From Parabacteroides hominis (GTDB lineage: Bacteria; Bacteroidota; Bacteroidia; Bacteroidales; Tannerellaceae), in assembly GCF_014287585.1 (NCBI RefSeq), contig NZ_JACOOJ010000013.1, positions 1 to 64,000 on the forward strand: a DNA stretch of 64,000 bases, given 5' to 3'. The notes below the pieces were generated by a model, which worked only from the letters and a program-made list of their open reading frames with translations, did not search any database and was not told the origin of the DNA. This document shows positions 17,074 to 25,533 of this stretch, one piece after another. Every line of letters begins with the position of its first letter. Positions within the stretch are counted from its first letter, which is position 1. The position numbers and the translations under genes are program-made.

Positions 17074-17693
17074 CGTTTTTTATGGATACCCGAAATGTCC
17101 GGAATGATTATATCATTTTCTACAATAACCCTCCATTTTTCTATTTCAAGAGTGAACAATCACGGTTCCGATCTGTCTTTTATCTACCCATTATGGCATT
17201 TTTTCTAACACGCGGGCTAATCTTCTGCCAGGTTCGTCTAAACAGCGTTGCACCTGTCAACCGATTCCTCCCGATTCCTTGCATTCCAGAAAAGCTCAAC
17301 TCCCGGAGAATCGAATATTTGAAAAAACAAGAGAAAGGATACGGGAATATGGCAAAGTGAATATAGCTCTTTTGCGGGATTCCGGCAGCGGATTTTCATG
17401 ACGACCGTCTTCATCGTCGTGACGACCGTCTTCGTTGCCGTGGGTTGCCGAGTTCACTATGTATGAACATTGACTTCACGGCGATGAAGACGGTCGTCAC
17501 GGGAATTTGCTGCGCAACTCATGGCAAGGGGTCCTCTAAACTATTTTTTTCATCACAAAAACAATCGTCCGGAAGACACTTGACAAGGATACTATAAGCT
17601 GTTTTAAAGACGTTTTTTACAATAAGCCCAATATCGGGAAGCCAGATAAAGCACTTTAGCGACTTATCTATTATTACTCTCGTTTTTTGTTGT
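17074..17693. other. 620-bp intergenic region between divergent genes
   Basis: Apart from the repeat cluster at 17398-17500 no gene is supported. An open frame at 17082-17360 shows no family features, no promoter box and an odd composition. The right end holds the promoter of the LysM gene. Confidence 0.6.
17398..17500. repeat. Three copies of a GACGACCGTCTTC unit, one inverted
   Basis: Two direct 24-base copies at 17398-17421 and 17419-17442 share ATGACGACCGTCTTC or GTGACGACCGTCTTC; a third, inverted, lies at 17477-17500. The second and third pair over 24 bases with two mismatches around a 34-base loop, so an RNA or DNA hairpin is possible. No mobile gene is attached. Confidence 0.8.
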
Positions 17694-17701
17694 TATCTTT
17701 G
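17694..17701 (+). promoter_or_regulatory. -7 box TATCTTTG for the LysM/binding-protein gene
   Basis: Exact TAnnTTTG match 24 bp upstream of the ATG at 17726; it helps to choose that start over an earlier in-frame ATG at 17687, which lies before the box. Confidence 0.7.
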
Positions 17702-17725
17702 CCCCTAAATAATCCAAATCAGCAA

Positions 17726-19531
17726 ATGAATAAGATTAACATATATGTACTGACGTTCTTTCTGAGTCTGGCTGGTGTATCTGTTTATGCACAAAACAAC
17801 CGATCACAAGTGGTTATTACAAGCGGACAAGACAATAATGTATTTTTTCATACGATAGAGAAAGGACAAACCGTTTATGCAATCGCTACCATGTACGGGG
17901 TTACGCCCGATGATATTTACCGGTTGAATCCGGGCAGCAAGGATGGCATCAAGGCAGGCGCCACCCTTAAAATTCCGCAACGGGACATGGTTGGAGGAAC
18001 AGCTAAAAAGCAGAATGAAAATTATATTTTCCATACTATCCAGCCCAAAGAAACCCTGTATTCATTATCTATCCGGTACACAGTTCCCGCTACCGCCATC
18101 GTAAAAGCAAACCCCGGATTGTCTACTTCCACTTTTACGATCGGCAAGACAATCCGTATTCCGGCGACGCAAGTGGAAGATTTACCGACAACGGAGGTCA
18201 AGACCGTTACCAAAGAAATTGAATATACCATACAGAAAAAAGAGACCATGTACCGGATCTGCCGGAAATTCAACATTTCCAGCTATGAGTTGATCAAGCT
18301 CAACCCGAAACTGAAAGAAGGGGTTAAGGCAGGTATGGTTATTAAAATACCCGTGCAGGCCGAAGAGAATGTGACGACCGGACCGGTAACCGCTACGCTT
18401 TCGGAAAGGGATGTCAATGCGTTGCTTTCGGAACCGAAAAGCATCGAGCACGTCAACAGCGTCAAAGTGGCCTTGTTATTGCCGTTTATGACGAACGAGG
18501 CTATCCCGTCTACGGAGACACAGCGTTTCATCGAATATTACGAAGGTTTGTTGTTAGCGGTGGATAGTCTTAAAAACACAGGCTGCTCCGTCGATCTGTC
18601 GGTTTATGATACGGGAAACGGAACGAAAAAACTGAAAGAGATTCTGAAAGAGGATGCGCTGAAAGAAGCTAACCTCATTATCGGAGCCGTACAAAATGAC
18701 CAGATCGGCCCGGTTGCGGAATTTGCACAGAAGAACAACATCAAGTATGTGATTCCTTTCACGTCGAAGAACGACGATGTGCTGTCGAACGCATACGTTT
18801 ACCAGGTTAATACGCCTCACTCCTACCTGTATGCCAAAGCGGCTCAAGGCGGATGCGACCTGTTTGCCGAAGATAACATAATCCTGCTGAACATCAGGGA
18901 CGGTAAGGATAAAACCGAGTTTATCAAAACATTCAAAGCCGAGATGAAGCAGCGGAACATACCGTTCAGCGAAATCAATTATAATGGCGAAACCCTGACA
19001 GCCGACGTCGAAGCACTTCTCAAAGCCGATAAACGGAATGTCATCATACCGACATCGGGCACATTGGAAGCCCTGAACAAGATCAAATCTCCGTTGCGTA
19101 TGCTGGCGGAAACAAAACCCGAATACGGACTGACTTTGTTCGGCTATCCCGAATGGCAGACGTACACACGTGACTGCCTGGAAGATTTTTATGCACTAAA
19201 CACGTATATATACAGTAACTTCTACGCAGACAACCTGTCGAAAGAAGTGGCTAACTTCTATACCAAATATAAAAACTGGTATAGCAAGAACCTGATCAAT
19301 ATATTCCCTAAATATGGTATTTTAGGATTCGACACCGGCATGTTCTTCATCGGCGCGATCAACAAATACGGTTCCAACTTCGAAAACAACCTGGATAAGA
19401 TTCATTACCAGGGCGTACAGACCGGATTTGATTTCCATCGCGTAAATAACTGGGGAGGCTTCATCAATACGAACATCTTTATTGTTCATTATCAGAGTGA
19501 TTTCAACGTAACACGGAATGAAGTAAGATGA
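17726..19531 (+). CDS. Secreted protein with three LysM domains and a periplasmic-binding-like domain
   Basis: 601 residues. A signal peptide (YVLTFFLSLAGVSVYAQ) is followed by three LysM modules: HTIEKGQTVYAIATMYGVTP, HTIQPKETLYSLSIRYTVPA and YTIQKKETMYRICRKFNISS, each ending in a KIPQ/RIPA/KIPV strand, within about residues 35-210. From about 240 to the end the chain resembles a periplasmic ligand-binding protein of the branched-chain amino acid/ANF type (VKVALLLPFMTNEA, then IIGAVQNDQIGPVAEFAQ). LysM modules bind peptidoglycan, so the binding domain is probably held at the cell wall. No transporter subunits are near. The stop overlaps the start of the outer-membrane barrel gene by 4 bp (ATGA), which argues that the two proteins work together. 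The ligand is unknown. Confidence 0.85.
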   Translation: MNKINIYVLTFFLSLAGVSVYAQNNRSQVVITSGQDNNVFFHTIEKGQTVYAIATMYGVTPDDIYRLNPGSKDGIKAGATLKIPQRDMVGGTAKKQNENYIFHTIQPKETLYSLSIRYTVPATAIVKANPGLSTSTFTIGKTIRIPATQVEDLPTTEVKTVTKEIEYTIQKKETMYRICRKFNISSYELIKLNPKLKEGVKAGMVIKIPVQAEENVTTGPVTATLSERDVNALLSEPKSIEHVNSVKVALLLPFMTNEAIPSTETQRFIEYYEGLLLAVDSLKNTGCSVDLSVYDTGNGTKKLKEILKEDALKEANLIIGAVQNDQIGPVAEFAQKNNIKYVIPFTSKNDDVLSNAYVYQVNTPHSYLYAKAAQGGCDLFAEDNIILLNIRDGKDKTEFIKTFKAEMKQRNIPFSEINYNGETLTADVEALLKADKRNVIIPTSGTLEALNKIKSPLRMLAETKPEYGLTLFGYPEWQTYTRDCLEDFYALNTYIYSNFYADNLSKEVANFYTKYKNWYSKNLINIFPKYGILGFDTGMFFIGAINKYGSNFENNLDKIHYQGVQTGFDFHRVNNWGGFINTNIFIVHYQSDFNVTRNEVR

Positions 19532-20190
19532 TGAGGAAAGTTATTACAACAGCTATTATTGGCCTTGTCGCCCTGAACGGCATCCAGGCGCAGGATAAGT
19601 TCAAACAGGAATTGTCTTTGGGAGCTTCCTTCGGTACGACCTTCTCTAAAGTCAGTTTTGCTCAGACGAAAGTGCAGCAGAAAATGAAAATGGGCTATAC
19701 GGGCGGCCTTACGCTCCGTTGGATCACGGAAAAGAATCTCGGATTGCAGGCCGAACTGAATTTCATCCAACATGGATGGGATGAAAAGTTCGAGGATCAG
19801 CCCCAGTATAAATATAGCCGGACGATCAACTACTTTGAACTTCCGATCCTGACACATATCTATTTCGGCAGTAAGCGTTTCAGGGTATTTGTCAACTTAG
19901 GCCCCAAAATAGGCTATGCTTTCGGCGAGAAGACAGACGAGAATCTGAACGGAGCCAAGCCAAACACCGAAAACGAACAGCACGACATGCCCGTCGAAAA
20001 GAAATTCGATTGGGGATTATGCGGCGGTCCGGGTATCGAACTGCGTACGGGCATCGGCTCTTTCCTGCTGGAAGGCCGGTACTACTATGCCCTTAGCGAC
20101 ATCTTCAACAGCCGTAAAGAAGATTATTTTTCCAAATCGTCTTCGCAGGTGATCTCGGCTAAGATCACGTATATGATTCCGGCGTTTTAA
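19528..20190 (+). CDS. PorT-family outer-membrane beta-barrel protein
   Basis: 220 residues with a signal peptide (TAIIGLVALNGIQAQ) and alternating beta strands ending in aromatic residues: LSLGASFGTTFSKVSF, LTLRWITEKNLGLQAELNFI, YFELPILTHIYFG, FRVFVNLGPKIGYAFG, and a closing AKITYMIPAF. This is the small 8-strand barrel pattern of PorT-like proteins. It is translationally coupled (ATGA overlap) to the LysM/binding protein, suggesting a wall-to-outer-membrane pair. The Porphyromonas PorT role in type IX secretion should not be carried over; most family members have no known function. It is convergent with the next gene, with stop codons 1 bp apart. Confidence 0.8.
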   Translation: MMRKVITTAIIGLVALNGIQAQDKFKQELSLGASFGTTFSKVSFAQTKVQQKMKMGYTGGLTLRWITEKNLGLQAELNFIQHGWDEKFEDQPQYKYSRTINYFELPILTHIYFGSKRFRVFVNLGPKIGYAFGEKTDENLNGAKPNTENEQHDMPVEKKFDWGLCGGPGIELRTGIGSFLLEGRYYYALSDIFNSRKEDYFSKSSSQVISAKITYMIPAF

Positions 20191-20191
20191 A

Positions 20192-22945
20192 TCATAAATC
20201 CTGTCTGTATTGTGAAGGTGTCATGCCGTATATCTGTTTAAAGACTGTACTGAAATAGCGTTGATGGGAGAAACCTGTTTTCTCCGATACTTCCTGTATA
20301 CTCAAATCCTTGTCGGCAAGAAGGCGAACAGCTTCGGCCATTCTGAACTTGTTGATATAATCGCCTATGCTGATGCCGGCAAGCAGTTTCAATTTATTGT
20401 AAAGCGAAGCACGGCTCATGGCCATTTGTGCAGCAACAAACTGCACGTCCAGGTCAGGATTGGTCAGGTTGCTACTGATCAGGTCATTCAGTCTGCGCAT
20501 GAATTGCTCGTCGGCGGGACTGAGGTTGATCAGGAAATGGAGTTTGTCCTCATACGTCTTGCGTTCGTGCTCTTTGATCGTCTCGGTCATCTTACGTTCC
20601 TTTTTCAATACGATGAGCCAGGCGGCCAAGACAGAACCACCCAGAATCAGCGAAATCAGCAGAACCAGGAAGCCGGTCGTTTTCCACCAGGGAGGCGTGA
20701 CCGTAATTGCCAGCAGATGAACCGGAGTGCTCCAGTCTCCATTTCTTTTATTGCACGACACCCAAATATGATATTCACCGACAGAGAGCGCATGGAAAGA
20801 GATCGTATGGCTGGAACGTTCGATCATTTCATCCGGATTGCCTTTTATATAATACCGGAAGAGTTTCTTCCGCATCAAATCGTTTTCCTTTACGATGATC
20901 CGGGCGTTCAAAGATGTATAATTCCAGGGAATCGTCAACTTGCTGTTATCCTCTATCACATCGGAACCGACAGAAATACCGTCGAGTTCAACATCCAACA
21001 AATTGATGGACGGATCCGCTTCCTCCGGAAAAGGCACATTATTCCGTATATAGACCAGACCGTTCACACCAGCCATATACATATCGCCCGACTTTGTCAG
21101 CAAAGGAGGCTTAAACAAATATTCATTGGCATAAACGCCATCCGACTCACCGAAAACAACCGTTTTCCTCTCTCCGGGAATATAGGCATACAATCCGTTA
21201 TGGGTTCCGATCCAAAGCCTTCCCTGCCTGTCAAAGCCTAACGACCTCGTACCGGCAAAACGCCCCCTCTCGATAGACGATATCTGTTTCGTAGCCGGAT
21301 CATAGCAGTACAGACCTGAAGATGTCCCCAACCAGAAACAGCCCTCTTTATCCAGGCACACAGCACTAATCATCCCGATGGAATCAGGCGGAGTATAAAA
21401 AACATGTATGGAGCGGTCCTCATGATCCAGTGCCAGCAGAGTGTATGAACTGCGCAAATAGGTGGAGGACTGATCCCCGTGGGCCTTCATGAGAGCGGAA
21501 AGCACTACTCCATCTTCCTCGCATTTCATTGTCTCCAAACGTCCTGCCGATTGATTATACAAATAAACACTATCGGAATAAATATAAAAACGTTCTTCAT
21601 CCCGGCGATCCAGATGGACGGCCAACCCGGAACGGAACAAACGACGGGATTTCTCGATTCCGGCAACATTATACTCCCAGAGTTGCCCGCTTTCCTTATT
21701 AAAGCGATACAGCCCCAAGCTGAATATCGATAGCAGCAACTCGTCTTCACCATAATCGATAATCGAAACCACCTTTTTATCGAATGTCGCAGGATAATGC
21801 CGGAACAGACCGGTTTGCGGATCAAACCGGTTGATGCCTTCACCATCAGTACCAAACCACAAAATATGATCCCGGTCCTCATAAAGGCTCGTTACAGTCT
21901 TATGGCTTAACCCACCGGTCGAATTCAGGGGCATATTCCCGTAGGTATAAAGACAAATTTCCTTCATCCCGATCAGTCCTCCTCTGATGCTCCCTGCCCA
22001 CATATTCTTTTCCTGATCGCTGTAAAGGCAGCCAAACGAATTGACCGGCAAGGAATTATTATCTCCCGGCACATGCGCGATCACACGGACTATCTGCTTC
22101 TCCGGATCATATATATTAATTCCTCCTCCGTCTGTTGCCAGCCACAGTTCACCGTTTCTTTCCTTAATATCCAAAACGACATCGTTATTCAGCAGGTTAC
22201 TTGTATTCAGATGGTAACGTTCCTGTCCCTCACGTGTATATCCATAGACTCCGTCGGCATAAACCGACAGCCAAATATCTCCCGAAGAAGCCAAGCATAC
22301 GCTCGCGACTTCTTTTGCAGGAATAAAAGGGACCCGTTCCAGTTTGCCCGTCGCAAGATGATACCACCACAATCCGTTGCGGCGGCAGGAAAGCAGCACA
22401 ATCTGCTTTTGTTTGTCATACATACAGGCATGTGTAAAGAAAGAAACCATTTTCTCAGGTCCATTTACCGGAAGAAACGTAATCCGGTTATCGGCATAAG
22501 AATACCTGAAAGCAGTTCCCGCCCCGAAGAATAAAACTCCATTATCTGTCACCACCGAACTGAATATATGCATAGGCAAACCTGCAAAAGTAATACGCAC
22601 AAACTCGTCTTTGCTGCGATCATACCGGGCTAACCCTCTATCGGAACCGATCCAGATATTATGCAAAAGATCTTCCGTCAAAAAAATAATATCGTTTCCG
22701 GGAATAGAAAAAAGATTATCCTTGTCATTATAGTATGACACGATCCTTTCGCGATCGAAGCGGTTCAAGCCAAAGTTTGTCCCTATCCAGATTACTCCTT
22801 GATGATCGCTCAGCACACAATTGACTGTCGACTGTGACAGTCCGTCTTTCAAGGATATTTGTTTAAAATAATAATTAGGAGAGACTGCTTGTGTAAAAAA
22901 TATACATAAGAATAGGCTAAATAATATGACAAACAGCTTTTTCAT
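20192..22945 (-). CDS. Two-component-type propeller sensor with AraC helix-turn-helix but no kinase
   Basis: 917 residues from the start at 22945. Order: signal peptide (VILFSLFLCIFFTQA); a sensor of repeated propeller segments (GVIWIGTNFGLNRFDR, HNIWIGSDRGLARYDR, GELWLATDGGGINIYD, RLWIGTHNGLYAYIPG) to about 670; a Y_Y_Y-like Ig strand region; one membrane helix at about 765-787 (TTGFLVLLISLILGGSVLAA); and an AraC-type DNA-binding end (MAMSRASLYNKLKLLAGISI, VSEKTGFSHQRYFSTVFKQI) at about 810-912. Typical hybrid systems have histidine kinase and receiver domains between the membrane helix and the HTH; both are absent, so signalling must be conformational. Targets are not evident. The -7 box lies only 5 bp before the start codon, so the mRNA may be nearly leaderless. 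Confidence 0.85.
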   Translation of the reverse strand: MKKLFVILFSLFLCIFFTQAVSPNYYFKQISLKDGLSQSTVNCVLSDHQGVIWIGTNFGLNRFDRERIVSYYNDKDNLFSIPGNDIIFLTEDLLHNIWIGSDRGLARYDRSKDEFVRITFAGLPMHIFSSVVTDNGVLFFGAGTAFRYSYADNRITFLPVNGPEKMVSFFTHACMYDKQKQIVLLSCRRNGLWWYHLATGKLERVPFIPAKEVASVCLASSGDIWLSVYADGVYGYTREGQERYHLNTSNLLNNDVVLDIKERNGELWLATDGGGINIYDPEKQIVRVIAHVPGDNNSLPVNSFGCLYSDQEKNMWAGSIRGGLIGMKEICLYTYGNMPLNSTGGLSHKTVTSLYEDRDHILWFGTDGEGINRFDPQTGLFRHYPATFDKKVVSIIDYGEDELLLSIFSLGLYRFNKESGQLWEYNVAGIEKSRRLFRSGLAVHLDRRDEERFYIYSDSVYLYNQSAGRLETMKCEEDGVVLSALMKAHGDQSSTYLRSSYTLLALDHEDRSIHVFYTPPDSIGMISAVCLDKEGCFWLGTSSGLYCYDPATKQISSIERGRFAGTRSLGFDRQGRLWIGTHNGLYAYIPGERKTVVFGESDGVYANEYLFKPPLLTKSGDMYMAGVNGLVYIRNNVPFPEEADPSINLLDVELDGISVGSDVIEDNSKLTIPWNYTSLNARIIVKENDLMRKKLFRYYIKGNPDEMIERSSHTISFHALSVGEYHIWVSCNKRNGDWSTPVHLLAITVTPPWWKTTGFLVLLISLILGGSVLAAWLIVLKKERKMTETIKEHERKTYEDKLHFLINLSPADEQFMRRLNDLISSNLTNPDLDVQFVAAQMAMSRASLYNKLKLLAGISIGDYINKFRMAEAVRLLADKDLSIQEVSEKTGFSHQRYFSTVFKQIYGMTPSQYRQDL

Positions 22946-22949
22946 GTAG

Positions 22950-22957
22950 CAAATATA
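22950..22957 (-). promoter_or_regulatory. -7 box TATATTTG immediately before the sensor start codon
   Basis: Exact TAnnTTTG match on the minus strand with a TTG about 21 bp further upstream. Its right spacing predicts transcription starting at or within a few bases of the ATG at 22945. Confidence 0.7.
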
Positions 22958-23203
22958 GTAAAAAAGATGATTCTTGAACAATCTTAGACAATATCAAACA
23001 TAGAAATCAAGGCATCCATATATCTTTGCAATGAAGATAAGCTAAGAATGGGCAGCAAGCTCCTCCCAAAACAAAAACGCCGCTTTCTTCCCATAAAATC
23101 TGATGCTCGACTAAATAGTTGGTTTTGCACCGGGTATATTAAGATTTATCAGTATAAATAGAGGTAAATATAGTCTTTAGGCTATCAGATTTAGGCCAAA
23201 AAA
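22958..23203. other. Intergenic region upstream of the sensor gene
   Basis: No gene is supported. A plus-strand -7-like box TATCTTTG at 23021-23028 is followed only by a five-codon frame; it may be fortuitous or start a small RNA. Confidence 0.4.
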
Positions 23204-23231
23204 GAGGATGTCTCAGTGATGAAACATCCTC
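23204..23231 (-). terminator. Intrinsic terminator after the bamD-rpoZ-DUF4293 operon
   Basis: On the minus strand an 8-bp stem GAGGATGT/ACATCCTC, extended by A-T pairs, is followed by a run of T residues. It starts about 28 bp past the DUF4293 stop. Confidence 0.8.
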
Positions 23232-23258
23232 TTCTTCTTTATATAAGCTTCAAAACAA

Positions 23259-23720
23259 TTATCTCAGGCGATCCAAAGAGCGAACCAGCGCTTCATCCGC
23301 CCCGATATTACGAATAGCCAGATAATCCAAAATCAGGCTAATCAATGGGAAAGAAAGGGCGATCTTCAGGCTCAATGAGGAAAATTCCATCTGACTATCC
23401 AGATTCCAGCAAAAGAACGCAAACAGGCCATAAAAGCCCAACATTAAAATCGCGTTAAAGACACAAAGACGTATCTGGAGGATTCTCTTTTTAAACAGGA
23501 AGATAGTCAAAAGCGCCAGCAAAGAGATCACGATTGCCAAAGCAAACAATCCCCATGTCGGATAAATAAGTTCCGGCTGTGCAGCCATCGTGCTGATGCC
23601 TGTCGCATCGAATGTAAACAACTGGTCTCCCGACTGCAACACGGCAAGCGGCAAGAACAGAATGGCAATTGTCAATGCCACTATAATAAGCAAATAAACG
23701 GTTTGTATTCTCTGTAACAT
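23259..23720 (-). CDS. DUF4293 four-helix membrane protein
   Basis: 153 residues with four hydrophobic helices: near residues 5-27 (VYLLIIVALTIAILFLPLAV), 52-74 (LFALAIVISLLALLTIFLF), 82-104 (LCVFNAILMLGFYGLFAFFC) and 115-133. This is the DUF4293 family, which is conserved in Bacteroidales next to rpoZ and bamD, as here. The biochemical role is unknown. It is the last gene of the operon and ends just before an intrinsic terminator. The 100 bp before it hold a TTGAAAATT repeat. Confidence 0.85.
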   Translation of the reverse strand: MLQRIQTVYLLIIVALTIAILFLPLAVLQSGDQLFTFDATGISTMAAQPELIYPTWGLFALAIVISLLALLTIFLFKKRILQIRLCVFNAILMLGFYGLFAFFCWNLDSQMEFSSLSLKIALSFPLISLILDYLAIRNIGADEALVRSLDRLR

Positions 23721-23726
23721 GGTAAT

Positions 23727-23817
23727 TGAAAATTAAAAATTGAAAATTGAAAACTGAGAAATTCAGAGCAGATAAGGCTGCCCGATAATTTTCAATTTTC
23801 AATTCTCAATCTTCAAT
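23727..23817. repeat. AT-rich inverted repeat of ATTGAAAATT-type words
   Basis: The spacer between rpoZ and DUF4293 contains several AATTGAAAATT words on one side and TTTTCAATTTTCAATT words on the other, able to form a long weak hairpin. A short copy of the same words precedes the SusC gene at about 43695-43720. Such repeats are scattered between genes in Bacteroidales. Confidence 0.7.
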
Positions 23818-23820
23818 TTA

Positions 23821-24153
23821 TTATAGGTTATTCTTTTCTTTTGCAGGGTTCTTATAATACACCTTACCATCTTCATACTCCTTAGCTGCGATCAACGTCG
23901 GTTTCGGGAGCTTTTCATAATAACGTGAAATCTCGATCTGTTCTCTGTTTTCAAAAACTTCTTCCAGATTATCATTATAAGAAGCAAATTCCTGGAGTTT
24001 CTTTTCCAGATCCTGTTTCATCTCAACAGAAATCTGATTAGCACGTTTACCAATGATTGCAACGGTTTCATACACATTGCCCGTGTCTGCCGACAGCTTC
24101 ATCATGTCGCGGGTAACTGTATTCGACGGAGCGTTAGTCTTTCTGTAATCCAT
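23821..24153 (-). CDS. rpoZ: RNA polymerase omega subunit (Rpb6 family)
   Basis: 110 residues. The omega/Rpb6 core is visible in GNVYETVAIIGKRANQIS (about 27-44), the helix that contacts the beta-prime C-terminus, followed by a charged helix and a C-terminal KPTLIAAKEYEDGKVYY. Omega helps the beta-prime subunit to assemble and remain stable. Bacteroidetes forms are longer than E. coli omega and share the KPT..AA..E end seen here. The gene lies 26 bp downstream of bamD and upstream of DUF4293, a conserved order in this phylum. Confidence 0.88.
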   Translation of the reverse strand: MDYRKTNAPSNTVTRDMMKLSADTGNVYETVAIIGKRANQISVEMKQDLEKKLQEFASYNDNLEEVFENREQIEISRYYEKLPKPTLIAAKEYEDGKVYYKNPAKEKNNL

Positions 24154-24179
24154 ACTTACTTTATTGATTAGTTATTTCG

Positions 24180-24989
24180 TTAATACGTATCTGTTATTCG
24201 CTTGCTGGCATAGTCGTAGAACTTCTGAACTTGTTTTACATACTTGCCTTCAGGATATTCGTTCATGTAGTTGTAATATTCATCCACAACTTCACGGTAA
24301 CGTCCCTGCAACTTTTCTTCCACACTCACTACAGCCAGTTCATATTTGGCACGGATGGTATAAAACATGAACTCTTCCCTGTACTTTGAATACGGATAGT
24401 TCTTAAGTGCGTTTTGTGCGGTAATCACACATGAAAGATAGTTGTTTCCCATATAGGTACCCAGGTTGAAATACAACCGGACTGCCAACAGTTCCTTATA
24501 GGCGAGCTTTTCCTGCAATTCGAACATGATGTTCTGGGCTTCTTTAGCCCGTTCGCTTTGCGGATAATACTCCAAATATAATTGCAACTGGTTAATAGCT
24601 TCATACGTTTGCGCCTGGTCCAAGCGGGGATCCGGTGAATCCAGATACAATCCATAGCCCGAATAATAACGGGCCAACTCGGTGTACTCGCCTTTCGGAT
24701 AAGTCGTATAATAGGTATTAAAGTATTGCGAAGCAGTCTGATAGTCTTTTTGGCCGTAATAGCTTTGCGCCAGCAAATACAAAGATTCTTCAGCCTGAGC
24801 GGAACCTTTGAATATAGGCACCAATTCATCCAGTAAAGTGGCAGACTTCGAATATTGCTTTGCATTGAAGTACTTCTTTGCATACGAATATTTCAGTTCG
24901 TAGTCTGTACTTTTCAGTATCTTGTTATACTCCCCGCAGGAAGATAAAAGAACTGTAATCATCATCAATAAAAATACAACCTTTTTCAT
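24180..24989 (-). CDS. bamD: Outer-membrane assembly lipoprotein BamD
   Basis: 269 residues with lipobox TVLLSSCGEY (Cys18) and TPR-like repeats across residues 30-240: YAKKYFNAKQYSKSATLLDE, SYYGQKDYQTASQYFNTYYT and a later block YRGREVVDEYYNYMNEYP-like near the end. BamD is the inner-leaflet scaffold of the BAM complex that folds outer-membrane beta-barrels in the periplasm. Length and the GEYTELARYYSGYGLY motif fit the Bacteroidetes family. It is the first gene of the bamD-rpoZ-DUF4293 operon, with a -7 box 19 bp upstream of its ATG. Confidence 0.9.
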   Translation of the reverse strand: MKKVVFLLMMITVLLSSCGEYNKILKSTDYELKYSYAKKYFNAKQYSKSATLLDELVPIFKGSAQAEESLYLLAQSYYGQKDYQTASQYFNTYYTTYPKGEYTELARYYSGYGLYLDSPDPRLDQAQTYEAINQLQLYLEYYPQSERAKEAQNIMFELQEKLAYKELLAVRLYFNLGTYMGNNYLSCVITAQNALKNYPYSKYREEFMFYTIRAKYELAVVSVEEKLQGRYREVVDEYYNYMNEYPEGKYVKQVQKFYDYASKRITDTY

Positions 24990-25007
24990 TCACATACTTT
25001 TAGCGCG

Positions 25008-25015
25008 CAAAGTTA
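25008..25015 (-). promoter_or_regulatory. -7 box TAACTTTG of the bamD operon
   Basis: Exact TAnnTTTG match on the minus strand, 19 bp upstream of the bamD start codon. Confidence 0.7.
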
Positions 25016-25055
25016 AAGTTTTCCGACAAATAAACGAAGCGCTTAACGTTAATAT

Positions 25056-25481
25056 TTACAACTTATATAAGTCACTGGCCGCAATAAGCTCCAGTTTATT
25101 GGCTTTCAGAACCTCTGCACACTTCTCCACATTGTCGGGACGAATGATTACATTAGCCGCCTCACCCTGAGAAAAAGCATACATATATTCAATAAATATT
25201 CCGGCAGAAGTAATGATATCCATTGCTTTAGCCAATGCTCCCGGCTGATTGGGACAATGCAGGCAAACAACATCGGCCACGCTCACCGCATACAAACGAT
25301 CGCGCAAAACCTTGATGGCAGTATCCGTATCCGACACGATCAAACGCAAGATACCGAAGTCTGAATTTTCAGCAACCGTAAAAGCAGACATGTTTACGCC
25401 GGCTTCACCTAATATTTTTGCAACTTCCGTAAAACGGCCTTTCTTATTCTCCAGAAAGATAGATAACTGTTTAATTAACAT
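25056..25481 (-). CDS. Tandem ACT-domain amino acid-binding protein
   Basis: 141 residues made of two ACT-like halves: QLSIFLENKKGRFTEVAKIL at the N-terminus and VVCLHCPNQPGALAKAMDII from about 70. ACT pairs bind amino acids at their interface and act as allosteric modules. Stand-alone two-ACT proteins of this type sit next to phenylacetate-CoA ligase genes, as here: paaK lies 52 bp upstream on the same strand. It probably regulates or senses aromatic amino acid catabolism. No catalytic residues are expected. Confidence 0.85.
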   Translation of the reverse strand: MLIKQLSIFLENKKGRFTEVAKILGEAGVNMSAFTVAENSDFGILRLIVSDTDTAIKVLRDRLYAVSVADVVCLHCPNQPGALAKAMDIITSAGIFIEYMYAFSQGEAANVIIRPDNVEKCAEVLKANKLELIAASDLYKL

Positions 25482-25533
25482 AGCACTTCTATTTAATTAA
25501 GAATTAATAATTAAGAACTAAGGAATCGTCAAT

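Noticed and set aside
17082-17360. A 92-codon plus-strand frame in the intergenic region
   Set aside because: No recognisable features, no -7 box before it, and it does not continue into a neighbouring gene.
20261-21241. A 326-codon plus-strand frame
   Set aside because: Antisense to the propeller/AraC sensor; no domain features and no promoter box.
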